64,000 nt of DNA, taken from positions 52,054 through 116,053 of the forward strand of contig NZ_MULI01000017.1 of assembly GCF_002939385.1 (NCBI RefSeq), in the 5' to 3' direction. Shown one piece after another: positions 9,575-19,257 of the stretch (position 1 is its first letter; each line of letters begins with the position of its first letter). Both the position numbers and the translations under genes were made by a program. The notes beneath the pieces were generated by a model that was not told where the DNA came from, did no database searches, and saw only the letters and a list, made by a program, of their open reading frames with translations. This DNA is from Streptomyces sp. MH60 (GTDB taxonomy: Bacteria > Actinomycetota > Actinomycetes > Streptomycetales > Streptomycetaceae).

Positions 9575-9753
9575 CACTTGCTCCTGCGTGTCTTGAGTAG
9601 GCCCGGCTGCGGTTCCCCTGCGGGCGGCGGCCGGCTGCGTCGCGTTCTTCCTGCACGGTTCCCGACCGGCGGGACATTGTCCATCCCCCGGCCCGGTCCC
9701 GTCCCGTCCGTCCCCCGGACAGGTGGCGTCCGCGGACGGGGGGTGTTCTCCGG

Positions 9754-10696
<943 letters not shown>

Positions 10697-10718
10697 GCAC
10701 GTCCGTCGCGGTACGGAC

Positions 10719-11555
10719 TCAGATGCCGACCTTGATGCGCGAGAAGCGCTTCAGGCTGACACCGGCCTCTTCCAGCACCTTCTGGACGGACTTCTTGTTG
10801 TCCAGGGCGTAGGGCTGGCCGAGCAGGGTGGCGTCCTTGAAGAAGCCGTTGAGGCGACCCTCGACGATCTTCGGCAGGGCGGCCTCGGGCTTGCCCTCGG
10901 CGCGGGTGGTCTCCTCGGCGACGCGGCGCTCGGACTCGACGACCTCGGCCGGGACGTCCTCCTTGGAGAGGTACTTCGGCGCGAAGGCGGCGATGTGCTG
11001 GGCGACGCCCTTGGCGATCTCGGCGTTGGGCTTGTCCAGCTCGACGAGGACACCGATCTGCGGGGGCAGGTCGGGCATCGTGCGGTGCATGTACGCGGTC
11101 ACGAAGCCGCCGGAGAACTGCGCGAAGCGGTCCAGGACGATCTTCTCGCCGAGGTTGGCGTTGGCCTCGTCCACGTACGCCTGGACGGTCTTGCCAGGCT
11201 CGATCTCGGAGGCGAGCAGGGCCTCGAGGTCGGCCGGGGCGGCCTTGGCGACGTGCTCGGCGATGGTCTTGGCGACGGTCTGGAACTTCTCGCCCTTGGC
11301 GACGAAGTCCGTCTCGCACTTCAGCTCGACGAGGACACCCGAGGTGTTGTCGTCGGCGATGATCGAGACGACGGCGCCGTTCTCGGCAGAGCGGCCCTCG
11401 CGCTTGGCGACGCCCTTCTGGCCCTTGATACGGAGCGCCTCGACGGCCTTCTCGACGTTGCCCTCGGCCTCGTCCAGCGCCTTCTTGCAGTCCATCATGC
11501 CGGCGCCGGTGAGCTCGCGGAGCTTCTTGACGTCGGCGGCGGTGTAGTTCGCCAT
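10719..11555 (-). CDS. tsf: Translation elongation factor Ts
   Basis: The 278-residue protein is EF-Ts, the nucleotide exchange factor that regenerates EF-Tu-GTP. It begins with the UBA-like module MANYTAADVKKLRELTGAGM and contains the classical signatures LRELTGAGMMDCKKAL and ELKCETDFVAKGE. ATG at 11555 was chosen because the family starts here. It follows rpsB, with a strong stem-loop between the two genes that could lower tsf relative to rpsB. Confidence 0.97.
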   Translation of the reverse strand: MANYTAADVKKLRELTGAGMMDCKKALDEAEGNVEKAVEALRIKGQKGVAKREGRSAENGAVVSIIADDNTSGVLVELKCETDFVAKGEKFQTVAKTIAEHVAKAAPADLEALLASEIEPGKTVQAYVDEANANLGEKIVLDRFAQFSGGFVTAYMHRTMPDLPPQIGVLVELDKPNAEIAKGVAQHIAAFAPKYLSKEDVPAEVVESERRVAEETTRAEGKPEAALPKIVEGRLNGFFKDATLLGQPYALDNKKSVQKVLEEAGVSLKRFSRIKVGI

Positions 11556-11592
11556 GATTCCGGAATCTCTCTCGAAGTCTGAAGATCTACGG

Positions 11593-11630
11593 GCCGGACG
11601 GCGGGGGCTGTGCGGCCCCCGCCGTCCGGC
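11593..11630 (-). terminator. Perfect stem-loop between rpsB and tsf (likely attenuator)
   Basis: The arms GCCGGACGGCGGGGGC and GCCCCCGCCGTCCGGC are exact inverse complements of 16 bases around a six-base loop. There is no U-run. Because tsf has no obvious promoter of its own in the remaining space, partial termination rather than a complete stop is likely. Confidence 0.65.
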
Positions 11631-11649
11631 ACCCGAAGGTGGTGAGGGG

Positions 11650-12582
11650 TCAGGCCTGCTCGGCGTCCGCGGCCGGGGCGGCCGGGGTCTCGGCGGGCGC
11701 CTCGGCGGCCGGGGCCTCCTCGGCAGCGGGAGCCTCGGCGGGGGCGGCCTCGGCAGCCGGCTCCTCGGCGGGCTTCTCGGCAGCCTCGGCGTCGTCCTTC
11801 TTCTCGGCCTTCTCGCCCTCGAGCAGGTCGCGCTCCCACTCGGCGAGCGGCTCGCCGGCGGCCTTCTCGCCCTTGGCACCGCCGGCGGCACCGGAGCGGG
11901 CGATGAGGCCCTCGGCGACGGCGTCGGCGATCACGCGGGTGAGCAGGGTGACGGAGCGGATCGCGTCGTCGTTGCCCGGGATCTTGTAGTCGACCTCGTC
12001 GGGGTCGCAGTTGGTGTCGAGGATGGCGACGACCGGGATGTTGAGCTTCCGGGCCTCGCCGACCGCGATGTGCTCCTTCTTGGTGTCCACGATCCAGACG
12101 GCGCTGGGCACCTTGGACATCTCGCGGATACCGCCGAGGGTCTTCTCCAGCTTGGCCTTCTCGCGGGAGAGGACCAGCAGCTCCTTCTTGGTGAGGCCGG
12201 AGGCGGCCACGTCCTCGAAGTCGATCTGCTCGAGCTCCTTCAGGCGCTGCAGGCGCTTGTAGACGGTCGAGAAGTTGGTGAGCATGCCGCCCAGCCAGCG
12301 CTGGTTGACGTAGGGCATGCCGACGCGGGTGGCCTGCTCGGCGATGGCCTCCTGCGCCTGCTTCTTCGTGCCGACGAACATGACCGTGCCGCCGTGGGCG
12401 ACGGTCTCCTTGACGAACTCGTAGGCGCGGTCGATGTACGACAGCGACTGGAGCAGGTCGATGATGTAGATGCCGTTGCGCTCGGTGAAGATGAAGCGCT
12501 TCATCTTCGGGTTCCAACGGCGGGTCTGGTGACCGAAGTGGACGCCGCTTTCCAGCAGCTCCCGCATCGTGACGACGGCCAT
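11650..12582 (-). CDS. rpsB: 30S ribosomal protein S2
   Basis: The 310-residue product starts [19 protein letters not shown] and contains the S2 signatures [14 protein letters not shown] and WLGGMLTNF. It binds the 30S head-body junction and is needed for S1 docking in many bacteria. The last 60 residues are an Ala/Glu/Pro-rich acidic tail common in Streptomyces and absent from E. coli S2. The ATG at 12582 follows AAGGAGA. A TACACT -10-like element on the minus strand near 12750 may be part of its promoter. Confidence 0.97.
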   Translation of the reverse strand: MAVVTMRELLESGVHFGHQTRRWNPKMKRFIFTERNGIYIIDLLQSLSYIDRAYEFVKETVAHGGTVMFVGTKKQAQEAIAEQATRVGMPYVNQRWLGGMLTNFSTVYKRLQRLKELEQIDFEDVAASGLTKKELLVLSREKAKLEKTLGGIREMSKVPSAVWIVDTKKEHIAVGEARKLNIPVVAILDTNCDPDEVDYKIPGNDDAIRSVTLLTRVIADAVAEGLIARSGAAGGAKGEKAAGEPLAEWERDLLEGEKAEKKDDAEAAEKPAEEPAAEAAPAEAPAAEEAPAAEAPAETPAAPAADAEQA

Positions 12583-12854
12583 GGCCGTATCTCCTTGGTT
12601 TCTCGGTTGTGCCGCGCGAGCCGGGACGGCTCCCGCGCCTGACGCCCGCGATGCGCCGTGCCGCAAGGGACCGAGGGGCGCTGACACCGACCTTGGGAGG
12701 CCTCGTGTCGGGGCGTGCGAAGTCGACCCGGTGACCCGGATCGCCACCAGAAGTGTACGGGACCCGCGGGGCACCGGGTGACGCGGCTGTCCACAACCGG
12801 AGCGCGGTCCACAGGGCCGGGCGGCGAGGGGTCCTGGTGCGGGACGGTGCTCGC

Positions 12855-13559
12855 ATGCGAACGAGGCGATGGGTGCGGGCGGGTGCCCGGGTGGCAGTGC
12901 TGTCGGCCGTCCTGGCCGTGCTGGCCGTGCTGGCCGTGCAGGGCGCGGGGCCGCCGCGCCCGGCGCCGGCGACGGCGGTGTGGGCCCTGCCGGACAAGGT
13001 GGACCCAGTGGACGCGGTGGACCCAGTGGACGCGGTGGATCCGGTGGTGCCGGCCGTGGCCCGGCACTGGCCGGTCGGCACGCGGCCTCTGGTCCTGCGG
13101 GGCTGGGAGCCCCCGGCGACCCCGTACGGACCGGGGCACCGCGGCGTGGACCTGTCCGCGGACGGCGGTGCGCCGGTACGGGCGGTGGCCGCGGGGCGGG
13201 TGTCGTTCGCGGGGCCGGTCGCGGGCCGGGGTGTGGTCTCGGTGGAACTGACGGGGACGGGTGAACCACCCCTGCGGACGACGTATGCCCCCGTCGAGGC
13301 GGCCGTGAGGAAGGGTGACGAGGTCGCGGCCGGGGAGCTGCTCGGCACGGTGGAGCCGGCGGGCCCGCACTGCACGGCCTGCCTGCACTGGGGTCTGCTG
13401 CGGGGCGAGGTCTATCTGAACCCGCTGTCCCTGCTTCCGCCGTGGCTGCTGAACGCGGGCCCGTCGAGGCTGCTGCCGGTCCTGGGCGTACCGCTGCCCG
13501 GCCGTGCGGAGATCAGCCCCGCACGCCGCGCAGCGCCATGGAGACCGCCGCCTCCGTGA
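12855..13559 (+). CDS. M23-type (LytM-fold) secreted peptidase-like protein
   Basis: This 234-residue protein starts [10 protein letters not shown] followed by a hydrophobic segment, so it is exported or membrane-tethered. Next comes a short repeat of VDPVDA units near residues 50-60. The LytM domain shows the zinc-binding HRGVDL. At the usual second catalytic block, normally HLHxG or similar, it reads ACLHWGLL. The zinc-ligand histidine is kept but the upstream catalytic histidine is cysteine. LytM proteins cut peptidoglycan cross-bridges or, when degenerate, activate amidases. The 3' end overlaps the convergent TetR gene by 47 bases. Confidence 0.82.
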   Translation: MRTRRWVRAGARVAVLSAVLAVLAVLAVQGAGPPRPAPATAVWALPDKVDPVDAVDPVDAVDPVVPAVARHWPVGTRPLVLRGWEPPATPYGPGHRGVDLSADGGAPVRAVAAGRVSFAGPVAGRGVVSVELTGTGEPPLRTTYAPVEAAVRKGDEVAAGELLGTVEPAGPHCTACLHWGLLRGEVYLNPLSLLPPWLLNAGPSRLLPVLGVPLPGRAEISPARRAAPWRPPPP

Positions 13560-14094
13560 TCGCGGTCGGCTCCTCCGCCGCGCCCAGTTCGATCCGCCGT
13601 ACGGCCGCGTCGACGACGCCCTGGAGGAGCATCGCCGCCAGCCGCGGCTGGGCGTGCCCCATCTCGCCGAGCGCCTCGACGATCATCGCGACCAGTCCGC
13701 CGTGTGCCGCGCGGATCTTCTCCCGGGCGCCGGCGTCCAGCTCGCTCGCGGAGATGGCCACGACGGCCCGGTGCCGCCGGTCTCCGACCAGGTCGAGCTG
13801 CTTGCGCACATACGCCTCGACCTTGGCCTCGGGGGCCGTCTCGCGCTCCATCGCGGTCTCGACCTCCGCGGCCCAGACGGGGAAGTCGACGGCGCACAGC
13901 TCCTCGACCACCGCCGCTCGCGACCGGAAGTACTCGTAGACGGACGACCGGGCGAGGCCCGTCCGTTCGGCGAGGGCGGGGAAGGTCAGCGCCTCCGTTC
14001 CGCCGTCGGACAGCAGGGAGCGTGCCGCGTCCAGCAGGGCGGCACGCTGCATCGACCGGTGCTCGGCCACAGAGGCCGCTCGAATCCTTGGCAC
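13513..14094 (-). CDS. TetR/AcrR-family transcriptional regulator
   Basis: The 193-residue protein has an N-terminal TetR helix-turn-helix: RAALLDAARSLLSDGG, FPALAERTGLARSSVYEYF. The remaining helices form the ligand and dimerisation domain. GTG at 14094 starts M-P-R-I-R. The effector and targets cannot be read from sequence. No divergent partner lies next to it, since whiG is on the same strand 104 bases upstream. From memory a TetR gene sits at this position in other Streptomyces, so it may belong to the conserved core. Confidence 0.88.
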   Translation of the reverse strand: MPRIRAASVAEHRSMQRAALLDAARSLLSDGGTEALTFPALAERTGLARSSVYEYFRSRAAVVEELCAVDFPVWAAEVETAMERETAPEAKVEAYVRKQLDLVGDRRHRAVVAISASELDAGAREKIRAAHGGLVAMIVEALGEMGHAQPRLAAMLLQGVVDAAVRRIELGAAEEPTAITEAAVSMALRGVRG

Positions 14095-14198
14095 GTCACC
14101 ACTTTACGGACGCGGCACCCCGTACGGGAGTCGTCCGCCCGGCCGCACGTCCTCCGACCGGGTCACCGGCGAGGTCGTTTCCCTGCCGCAGGTCCAGG

Positions 14199-15041
14199 TC
14201 AGCGGCCGAAACCCGCCAGCTTGGCGCGCAGCTGCAGCACCGACTTGGTGTGGATCTGGCTGACCCTGCTCTCGGTCACCCCCAGCACGTTCCCGATCTC
14301 GGCGAGCGTGAGGCCCTCGTAGTAGTACAGCGTGACCACGGTCTTCTCCCGCTCCGGAAGTGTGTTGATCGCCCGGGCCAGAAGTCGTCGCAGCTCCCGG
14401 TCCTCGGCCACCTCCACCGGATTGTCGGCGGCGGTGTCCTCCAGCGTGTCCATCAGACTCAGCCGGTCGCCGCCCTCGCTCCCCGCGTGCAGCAGCTCCT
14501 CCAGGGCCACCACGTTGGCCAGCGACAGCTGGCTGAAGACCGCGTGGAGGTCCTCCACCGCGATCCCCATCTCCACGGCGACCTCGCTCTCGGAGGGGGT
14601 GCGGCGCAGTCGCGCCTCCAGCGTCGCGTAGGCGCGCTCGACGTTGCGCGCCTTCTGCCGCACCGAACGCGGGATCCAGTCCAGGGCGCGCAGTTCGTCG
14701 ATCATCGCGCCCCGGATCCGGGTGATCGCGTACGTCTCGAACTTGATCTCCCGGTCGACGTCGAACTTCTCGATGGCGTCGATCAGCCCGAACACCCCGG
14801 AGGAGACGAAGTCGGCCTGCTCGACGTTGGACGGCAGTCCCACGCTGACGCGGCCCGCCACGTACTTCACCAGGGGCGAGTAGTGCAGGATCAGCTGTTC
14901 CCGCAGCCGCTCGTCGCCGGTCGCCTTGTACGACCGCCACAACTCGTCGAGCGTCGAGGGGGCGGACGGTCGCACGCTGCCACCGTCGCGGGCGGCTGGG
15001 GGGATGGCCGCCCGGTCGGACCCGGAGGTGTGCTGGGGCAT
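14199..15041 (-). CDS. whiG: RNA polymerase sigma factor WhiG (early sporulation)
   Basis: The 280-residue sigma factor belongs to the FliA/SigD group. Region 2 reads [12 protein letters not shown] and [13 protein letters not shown], region 3 begins [13 protein letters not shown], and region 4 contains [21 protein letters not shown]. WhiG directs the switch from aerial growth to spore formation in Streptomyces by transcribing whiI, whiH and other genes. It is the orthologue of SCO5621 by sequence and neighbourhood. The product is likely controlled by the anti-sigma factor RsiG with c-di-GMP, which is not encoded here. ATG at 15041. Confidence 0.95.
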   Translation of the reverse strand: MPQHTSGSDRAAIPPAARDGGSVRPSAPSTLDELWRSYKATGDERLREQLILHYSPLVKYVAGRVSVGLPSNVEQADFVSSGVFGLIDAIEKFDVDREIKFETYAITRIRGAMIDELRALDWIPRSVRQKARNVERAYATLEARLRRTPSESEVAVEMGIAVEDLHAVFSQLSLANVVALEELLHAGSEGGDRLSLMDTLEDTAADNPVEVAEDRELRRLLARAINTLPEREKTVVTLYYYEGLTLAEIGNVLGVTESRVSQIHTKSVLQLRAKLAGFGR

Positions 15042-15323
15042 TCGTCGCCTAGTGCCGTTCTGCCGTGATGTGGATCTGCCTGAGGCCGCCGGTCTGCTCT
15101 CTGGTTGTCGCCTGCTGTCGGCCGTCTGCGTGGGGGTCCTCGTGAGCGTAGCGTGACTGGACCGTCGCGGTGTGCGAAGGAGCGGGTGGTGACCCTACGC
15201 AGATACGTTCCGCCGAACGCTCTACAGGGGGGACGATGATCGCTCTGGGTGATCACTCGAATACCTCAACTGCCAGAATCCCCACGGGCGTCGGGGTTCC
15301 CCCGGACGGCCGAACACGGTGCG
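15042..15323. other. whiG-dprA intergenic region
   Basis: This 282-base gap lies upstream of whiG and downstream of dprA. It should contain the whiG promoter on the minus strand. Near the dprA stop, GAACCCCG and CGTGGGGATTC can form a bulged hairpin (about 15278-15302) that may terminate dprA. A reading frame opens at ATG 15236 after GGGGGG but runs antisense through dprA with no family resemblance, so I do not call it. In S. coelicolor the gene numbering suggests many extra genes at this junction. Confidence 0.5.
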
Positions 15324-16817
15324 TCAGCACGGGCTGCGACCGCCGCGAACCGAGATCATCGCCTGGCGTGTCAACTTCCAGCCGTCGCCGTGTCGTTCGA
15401 CGTAACCGAGTGCTCGAAGCTCGTACAGCCTCGCGACCGCGTCGTCCTCGGTGGTCTGGGCGCGGCGTGCCACCTCCGCCGCCGTCGCCGTTCCCCGCCC
15501 GGGCAGGCCCGCCAGCACCTGTCGGGTCCGGGGCTCCAGGAGATCGGTGGGCAGGACGGGTCCGCGCCGCTCCGGGGGCAGCTCTCCCATGTCGCCCACC
15601 AGTTCGACGACCTCCGCGGCGTCGCCGACGAGCACCGCGTCACCGCGCAGCAGCTCGTGCACCCCGGCGGAGAGGGCGCTGGTCGCCGGCCCGGGCACGC
15701 CCATCACGTGCCGCCCGAGCCGCCGGGCCGCTCGGGCGGTCACCAGCGAGCCGCTGCGGTAGGCGGCCTCGACGACCACGGTGCCCCGGGTGAGGGCGGC
15801 GATGACCCGGTTGCGCAGGATGAATCTGCTCGGCGTCGGATGGTCGCCGGGTGGCAGCTCTCCGACGACCAGGCCCTGCTCGGCGATCCTGGTGATCAGC
15901 GCGGTATGCCCGGGAGGGTAGGGGCGGTCGACGCCGCAGGCGAGGACCGCCGCGGTGGCGCCGCCGGCACCGAGGGCGCCGCGGTGGGCGGCGCCGTCGA
16001 TCCCGTAGGCGCCGCCGGACACCACGACCCAGCCGCGCTCGGCCAGGCCGGCGGCGAGGGTGGCGGCCATGTGGGCGCCGTACTCGGTGCAGGCGCGGGC
16101 GCCGACGACGGCGACCGACCTGAGCGCCCACATGCGCAGACTGGGTCCGCCCCGCACCCAGAGCCCGAGCGGCCGGGCGTCACCGAGGTCGTCGAGCTGA
16201 CCCGGCCACTCCGCGGTCCCCGGGACCACGAACCGCGTCCCCGTGGACCGGGCGACGGCCAGGTCACGGCGGGGGTCGGCCCGGCCCGCCCGAGCGCACA
16301 GCCCGGCCCAGCGCTTCTCGCTCACCCCCGGCAGAGCGCGCCCGCCCTCGCGCAGGCGCCGCACCACCTCCAGGACCCCGCGCTCCCGCACCCACCGACC
16401 GCCCGCCTCGTCACCGGGCTCGAGCACCCGGGCGAGGAAGACCCGCCCGAGCAACTCACCGTCCACCGGGCGGTCACCCCGCGCCCCGCTCCCGCCGGCA
16501 CCCTCGCCCACGGCACCGGCGTCGCCCCCAGCCGCGGCACGTGTCCCCGCGTCCCCCTCGGGCGGACCACCGTGACCGAGGGAGACGCCCTCGGGCGGAC
16601 CACCGTGACCGAAGGAGACGGCGTCGTCGCGGAAGAGGGCGGCGTCCGTCGGCGGCGGCGCATGCCCACTCAGGGCGGCGCCCTCCAAGGGCCCGGTCTC
16701 CCGGCTCACGGCGGCGTCTCCCTCAGGCGTGGCCTGCCCGCTCACCGCGCTTCCCGGCAGCGGCACGGTCCCCTCGCCCGCAGCGGCGTCCCCCGTCGGC
16801 GTGGTCTCCCCGTTCAC
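15324..16817 (-). CDS. dprA: DNA-processing protein A (DprA/Smf)
   Basis: The 497-residue product has the DprA Rossmann domain: SVAVVGARACTEYG, VVVSGGAYGIDGAAH and SRFILRNRVIAAL. A winged-helix DML1-like domain forms the C-terminus. DprA loads RecA on incoming single-stranded DNA in transformable bacteria. Its role in Streptomyces is unclear. It is over 100 residues longer than usual: the first 120 or so residues are low-complexity, Gly/Asp/Pro/Glu-rich, and contain near-exact 11-residue repeats. GTG at 16817 overlaps the upstream ATPase stop in GTGA. A later start near the repeat end is possible. Confidence 0.88.
   Translation of the reverse strand: MNGETTPTGDAAAGEGTVPLPGSAVSGQATPEGDAAVSRETGPLEGAALSGHAPPPTDAALFRDDAVSFGHGGPPEGVSLGHGGPPEGDAGTRAAAGGDAGAVGEGAGGSGARGDRPVDGELLGRVFLARVLEPGDEAGGRWVRERGVLEVVRRLREGGRALPGVSEKRWAGLCARAGRADPRRDLAVARSTGTRFVVPGTAEWPGQLDDLGDARPLGLWVRGGPSLRMWALRSVAVVGARACTEYGAHMAATLAAGLAERGWVVVSGGAYGIDGAAHRGALGAGGATAAVLACGVDRPYPPGHTALITRIAEQGLVVGELPPGDHPTPSRFILRNRVIAALTRGTVVVEAAYRSGSLVTARAARRLGRHVMGVPGPATSALSAGVHELLRGDAVLVGDAAEVVELVGDMGELPPERRGPVLPTDLLEPRTRQVLAGLPGRGTATAAEVARRAQTTEDDAVARLYELRALGYVERHGDGWKLTRQAMISVRGGRSPC
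16555..16622. repeat. 33-base tandem repeat inside dprA
   Basis: Two adjacent copies of a 33-base unit beginning CTCGGGCGGACCACCGTGAC differ at about two positions. They encode GHGGPPEG-containing repeats in the N-terminal extension of DprA. A repeat length divisible by three keeps the frame. Confidence 0.7.
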
Positions 16818-18442
16818 GTCAGCACTCCCAAGGCCATCGGCACGCCCCGCGGGACTCCCGTGCGCAGTTGCAGGGCCAGGGCGACGTCCCGTGCGTCGGG
16901 GCGGTCGTGGCCGACGAGGTCCGCGACGGTCCAGGCGACGCGCAGGACCCGGTCGAGTCCGCGGGCGGTGAGCACACCGCGCTCCAGGCTGCGCTCCGCC
17001 GCCTCCAGGGCACCGGGCGCGGCGCGCCAGCGGCTGCGCAGCTCTCGTCCTGGCACCTCGCTGTTCGACCGCCACGGGCTGCCCGCGAGGCGCGTGGCCG
17101 CCCGCTCCCGAGCCGCGCGCACCCGGTCGGCGACGGTCGCGGTGGCGTCGCCCCGGGGACCGTCCCCGGCCAGCTGGCTGCGCGTGACCCGGTCCACCTC
17201 GACCCGCAGGTCGACCCGGTCGAGCAGCGGCCCGGACAGCCTGGCCTGGTAGCGGCGGATCGCCGAGGGCGGGCACTCGCACAGCTCGTCGGTCCGGGAG
17301 AACCGCCCGCAGGGGCAGGGATTGGCCGCCAGCACCATCAGGAACCGCGCCGGGAAGCGCACCACACCCGCGCTGCGTGCGATGACGACGTGCCCCGCCT
17401 CCAGCGGCTGGCGCAGGGCGTCCAGCGCGTGGCTGCTGAACTCGGGTGTCTCGTCCAGGAACAGGACGCCTCGGTGCGCCAGCGACACCGCTCCCGGCCG
17501 GGCGATGCCGGGGCCGCCCCCGACGAGGGCCTGCATCGTGGCGGAGTGGTGCGGGGCGCAGTAGGGAGCCACGTCGATCAGGGGCTTGCCCGGCGGCAGC
17601 AGACCCGCCACCGAGTGCACGGCGGTGACCTCGAGGGACTCCGCCCGGCAGAGCGGGGGCAGGATGGCGGGCAGCCGTTCGGCGAGCATGGTCTTGCCCG
17701 CGCCGGGCGGCCCCTCCAGGAACAGGTGGTGGCGGCCGGCCGCGGCGACCTCCACGGCCGTGCGTGCCGACTCCTGGCCGACGACGTCGGCGAGGTCGTG
17801 GCCGTGGTCGTGCTGGGCCGCTCCCACGCTGTGCATTCCGGTGGCCGCGCCCGTGCCGGGCATGCGCAGACCGGCCAGCAGCGGGTCGGGGCGGCCCTGC
17901 TGGTCCTGCTGCTCCTCCTCCGGCACGGGTTCGTCGGCGAGGACGGCGATCAGCTGGCGCAGGCTGCGCACGCCGAGCACCGACACGCCCGGCACCAGCG
18001 ACGCCTCGGCGGCGGCACATTCCGGCACGACCACCTGTTCGTACCCGGCGTCGGCCGCGGCCAGTACCGCGGGCAGGATGCCGCGCACCGGCCGCACCCG
18101 GCCGTCCAGGCCCAGCTCCCCGATCATCACGATGTCGGCGAGCACCCGTGGGTCGATCCGCTCCGCCGCGCCCAGCACGGCCGCGGCGACCGCCAGGTCG
18201 AAGCCGCTGCCGCTCTTGGGCACCGAGGCCGGGCTGAGGCCCACCGTCAGCTTCTTCTGCGGCCACTCCGCGCCGGAGTTCACCACCGCGGCCCGCACCC
18301 GGTCGCGGCTTTCGATGAGGCTCTTGTCCGGCAGTCCCACCAGCGTGAACGCCGCCACGCCCGGTTCCAGATCGGCCTGGACCTCGACCACCACGCCCTC
18401 GACGCCGACGAGCGCCACCGAGCACGTACGCGCGAACCCCAT
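16814..18442 (-). CDS. ComM/YifB-family magnesium-chelatase-like AAA+ ATPase
   Basis: The 542-residue protein has the ChlI-like N-terminal half starting [16 protein letters not shown], then an AAA+ core with Walker A GPPGAGKTML, Walker B VLFLDE and a C-terminal Mg-chelatase domain. It also carries the cysteine cluster NPCPCGRF. ComM is a hexameric helicase that promotes branch migration during recombination of transformed DNA in Vibrio and Acinetobacter. The ATG at 18442 overlaps the yraN stop by one base. The yraN-comM-dprA order is conserved in actinobacteria. Confidence 0.9.
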   Translation of the reverse strand: MGFARTCSVALVGVEGVVVEVQADLEPGVAAFTLVGLPDKSLIESRDRVRAAVVNSGAEWPQKKLTVGLSPASVPKSGSGFDLAVAAAVLGAAERIDPRVLADIVMIGELGLDGRVRPVRGILPAVLAAADAGYEQVVVPECAAAEASLVPGVSVLGVRSLRQLIAVLADEPVPEEEQQDQQGRPDPLLAGLRMPGTGAATGMHSVGAAQHDHGHDLADVVGQESARTAVEVAAAGRHHLFLEGPPGAGKTMLAERLPAILPPLCRAESLEVTAVHSVAGLLPPGKPLIDVAPYCAPHHSATMQALVGGGPGIARPGAVSLAHRGVLFLDETPEFSSHALDALRQPLEAGHVVIARSAGVVRFPARFLMVLAANPCPCGRFSRTDELCECPPSAIRRYQARLSGPLLDRVDLRVEVDRVTRSQLAGDGPRGDATATVADRVRAARERAATRLAGSPWRSNSEVPGRELRSRWRAAPGALEAAERSLERGVLTARGLDRVLRVAWTVADLVGHDRPDARDVALALQLRTGVPRGVPMALGVLT

Positions 18443-18804
18443 CACGCCACCCCCCGGGCGTGCTCGACCACGGGGGCGCCGCGCTGCGGGAGGAGCACGC
18501 CGACCAGGTCGATGCGGACGCCGCCGGGCGGGGCTCCTCCGTGGGTCTGGATCCAGCGCTCCGCGAGCCGCCGCAGACGTTCGGCCTTGTCCGGAGTCAC
18601 GGCGGCCATCGGGTGCTGGAAGGAGCCGCCGCGGCGCGTCTTGACCTCGCAGACGACCAGGACGTCCCCGTCCCTGGCCACGATGTCGATCTCGCCGGTC
18701 CTGCCACAGCGCCAGTTGCGCTCCAGGACGGTCAGCCCGGCCCCGGTCAGCCGGCGGACGGCGAGTGTCTCGCCGTACTTGCCCATCGCACCTCGTGCGT
18801 TCAT
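18442..18804 (-). CDS. YraN / UPF0102 family nuclease-like protein
   Basis: The 120-residue protein has the restriction-endonuclease-like core of UPF0102: [32 protein letters not shown] and [10 protein letters not shown]. The E-I-D and E-V-K residues match the PD-(D/E)XK arrangement. The function is unproven; a Holliday-junction or repair role is often guessed. ATG at 18804 was preferred because it follows GGAGGTGGT at good spacing. It is the first gene of the set yraN-comM-dprA. Confidence 0.88.
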   Translation of the reverse strand: MNARGAMGKYGETLAVRRLTGAGLTVLERNWRCGRTGEIDIVARDGDVLVVCEVKTRRGGSFQHPMAAVTPDKAERLRRLAERWIQTHGGAPPGGVRIDLVGVLLPQRGAPVVEHARGVA

Positions 18805-18892
18805 GTCGGCACCACCTCCGGCACCAACGATCACGCAGACGAGTCGATTCCGTCACTCACGGTGAACTACTCACCGGTTGTGGAAAACTCCG

Positions 18893-19201
18893 TCACCCGC
18901 CGGGCAGCTCCAGGTCGCTCTTGTTCAGCTCCTCGATGTTCACGTCCTTGAACGTGAGCACCCTCACCTGCTTGACGAACCGGGCCGGCCTGTACATGTC
19001 CCACACCCAGGCATCGGCCATGGAGACCTCGAAGAACACCTCGCCCTGGACCGAGTGCACCTGCATCTCGTAGTCGTTGGTGAGGTAGAAACGCCGTTCG
19101 GTCTCGATCACGTATTTGAACAGACCGACGACATCGCGGTACTCCCGGTAGAGCTTGAGCTCCATCTCGGTCTCGTACTTCTCGAGGTCCTCGGCGCTCA
19201 T
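18893..19201 (-). CDS. DUF2469 domain protein
   Basis: This 102-residue acidic protein matches the actinobacterial DUF2469 family over its full length, from MSAEDLEKYETEMELKLYREYRD to the C-terminal DLELPGG. It has no signal peptide or membrane segment. The function is unknown. Its position between signal peptidase/NUDIX genes and yraN is conserved in Streptomyces and mycobacteria, suggesting cotranscription but not a shared task. Confidence 0.9.
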   Translation of the reverse strand: MSAEDLEKYETEMELKLYREYRDVVGLFKYVIETERRFYLTNDYEMQVHSVQGEVFFEVSMADAWVWDMYRPARFVKQVRVLTFKDVNIEELNKSDLELPGG

Positions 19202-19257
19202 GGCATGTTCCCCTTCAGCCGTGCGGTCCCCCCATTGTGCGCCAGTGCCGTGCGCCC

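Noticed and set aside
15236..15793. Possible gene from ATG 15236 after a GGGGGG ribosome binding site
   Set aside because: It runs antisense through dprA, and beyond the first 30 residues is Arg/Pro shadow sequence.
15324..18425. A 1033-codon minus-strand frame spanning dprA, comM and part of yraN
   Set aside because: Only its last 497 codons encode DprA; the rest is Arg/Gly/Pro-rich out-of-frame translation of the ComM-like gene, as expected in GC-rich DNA.
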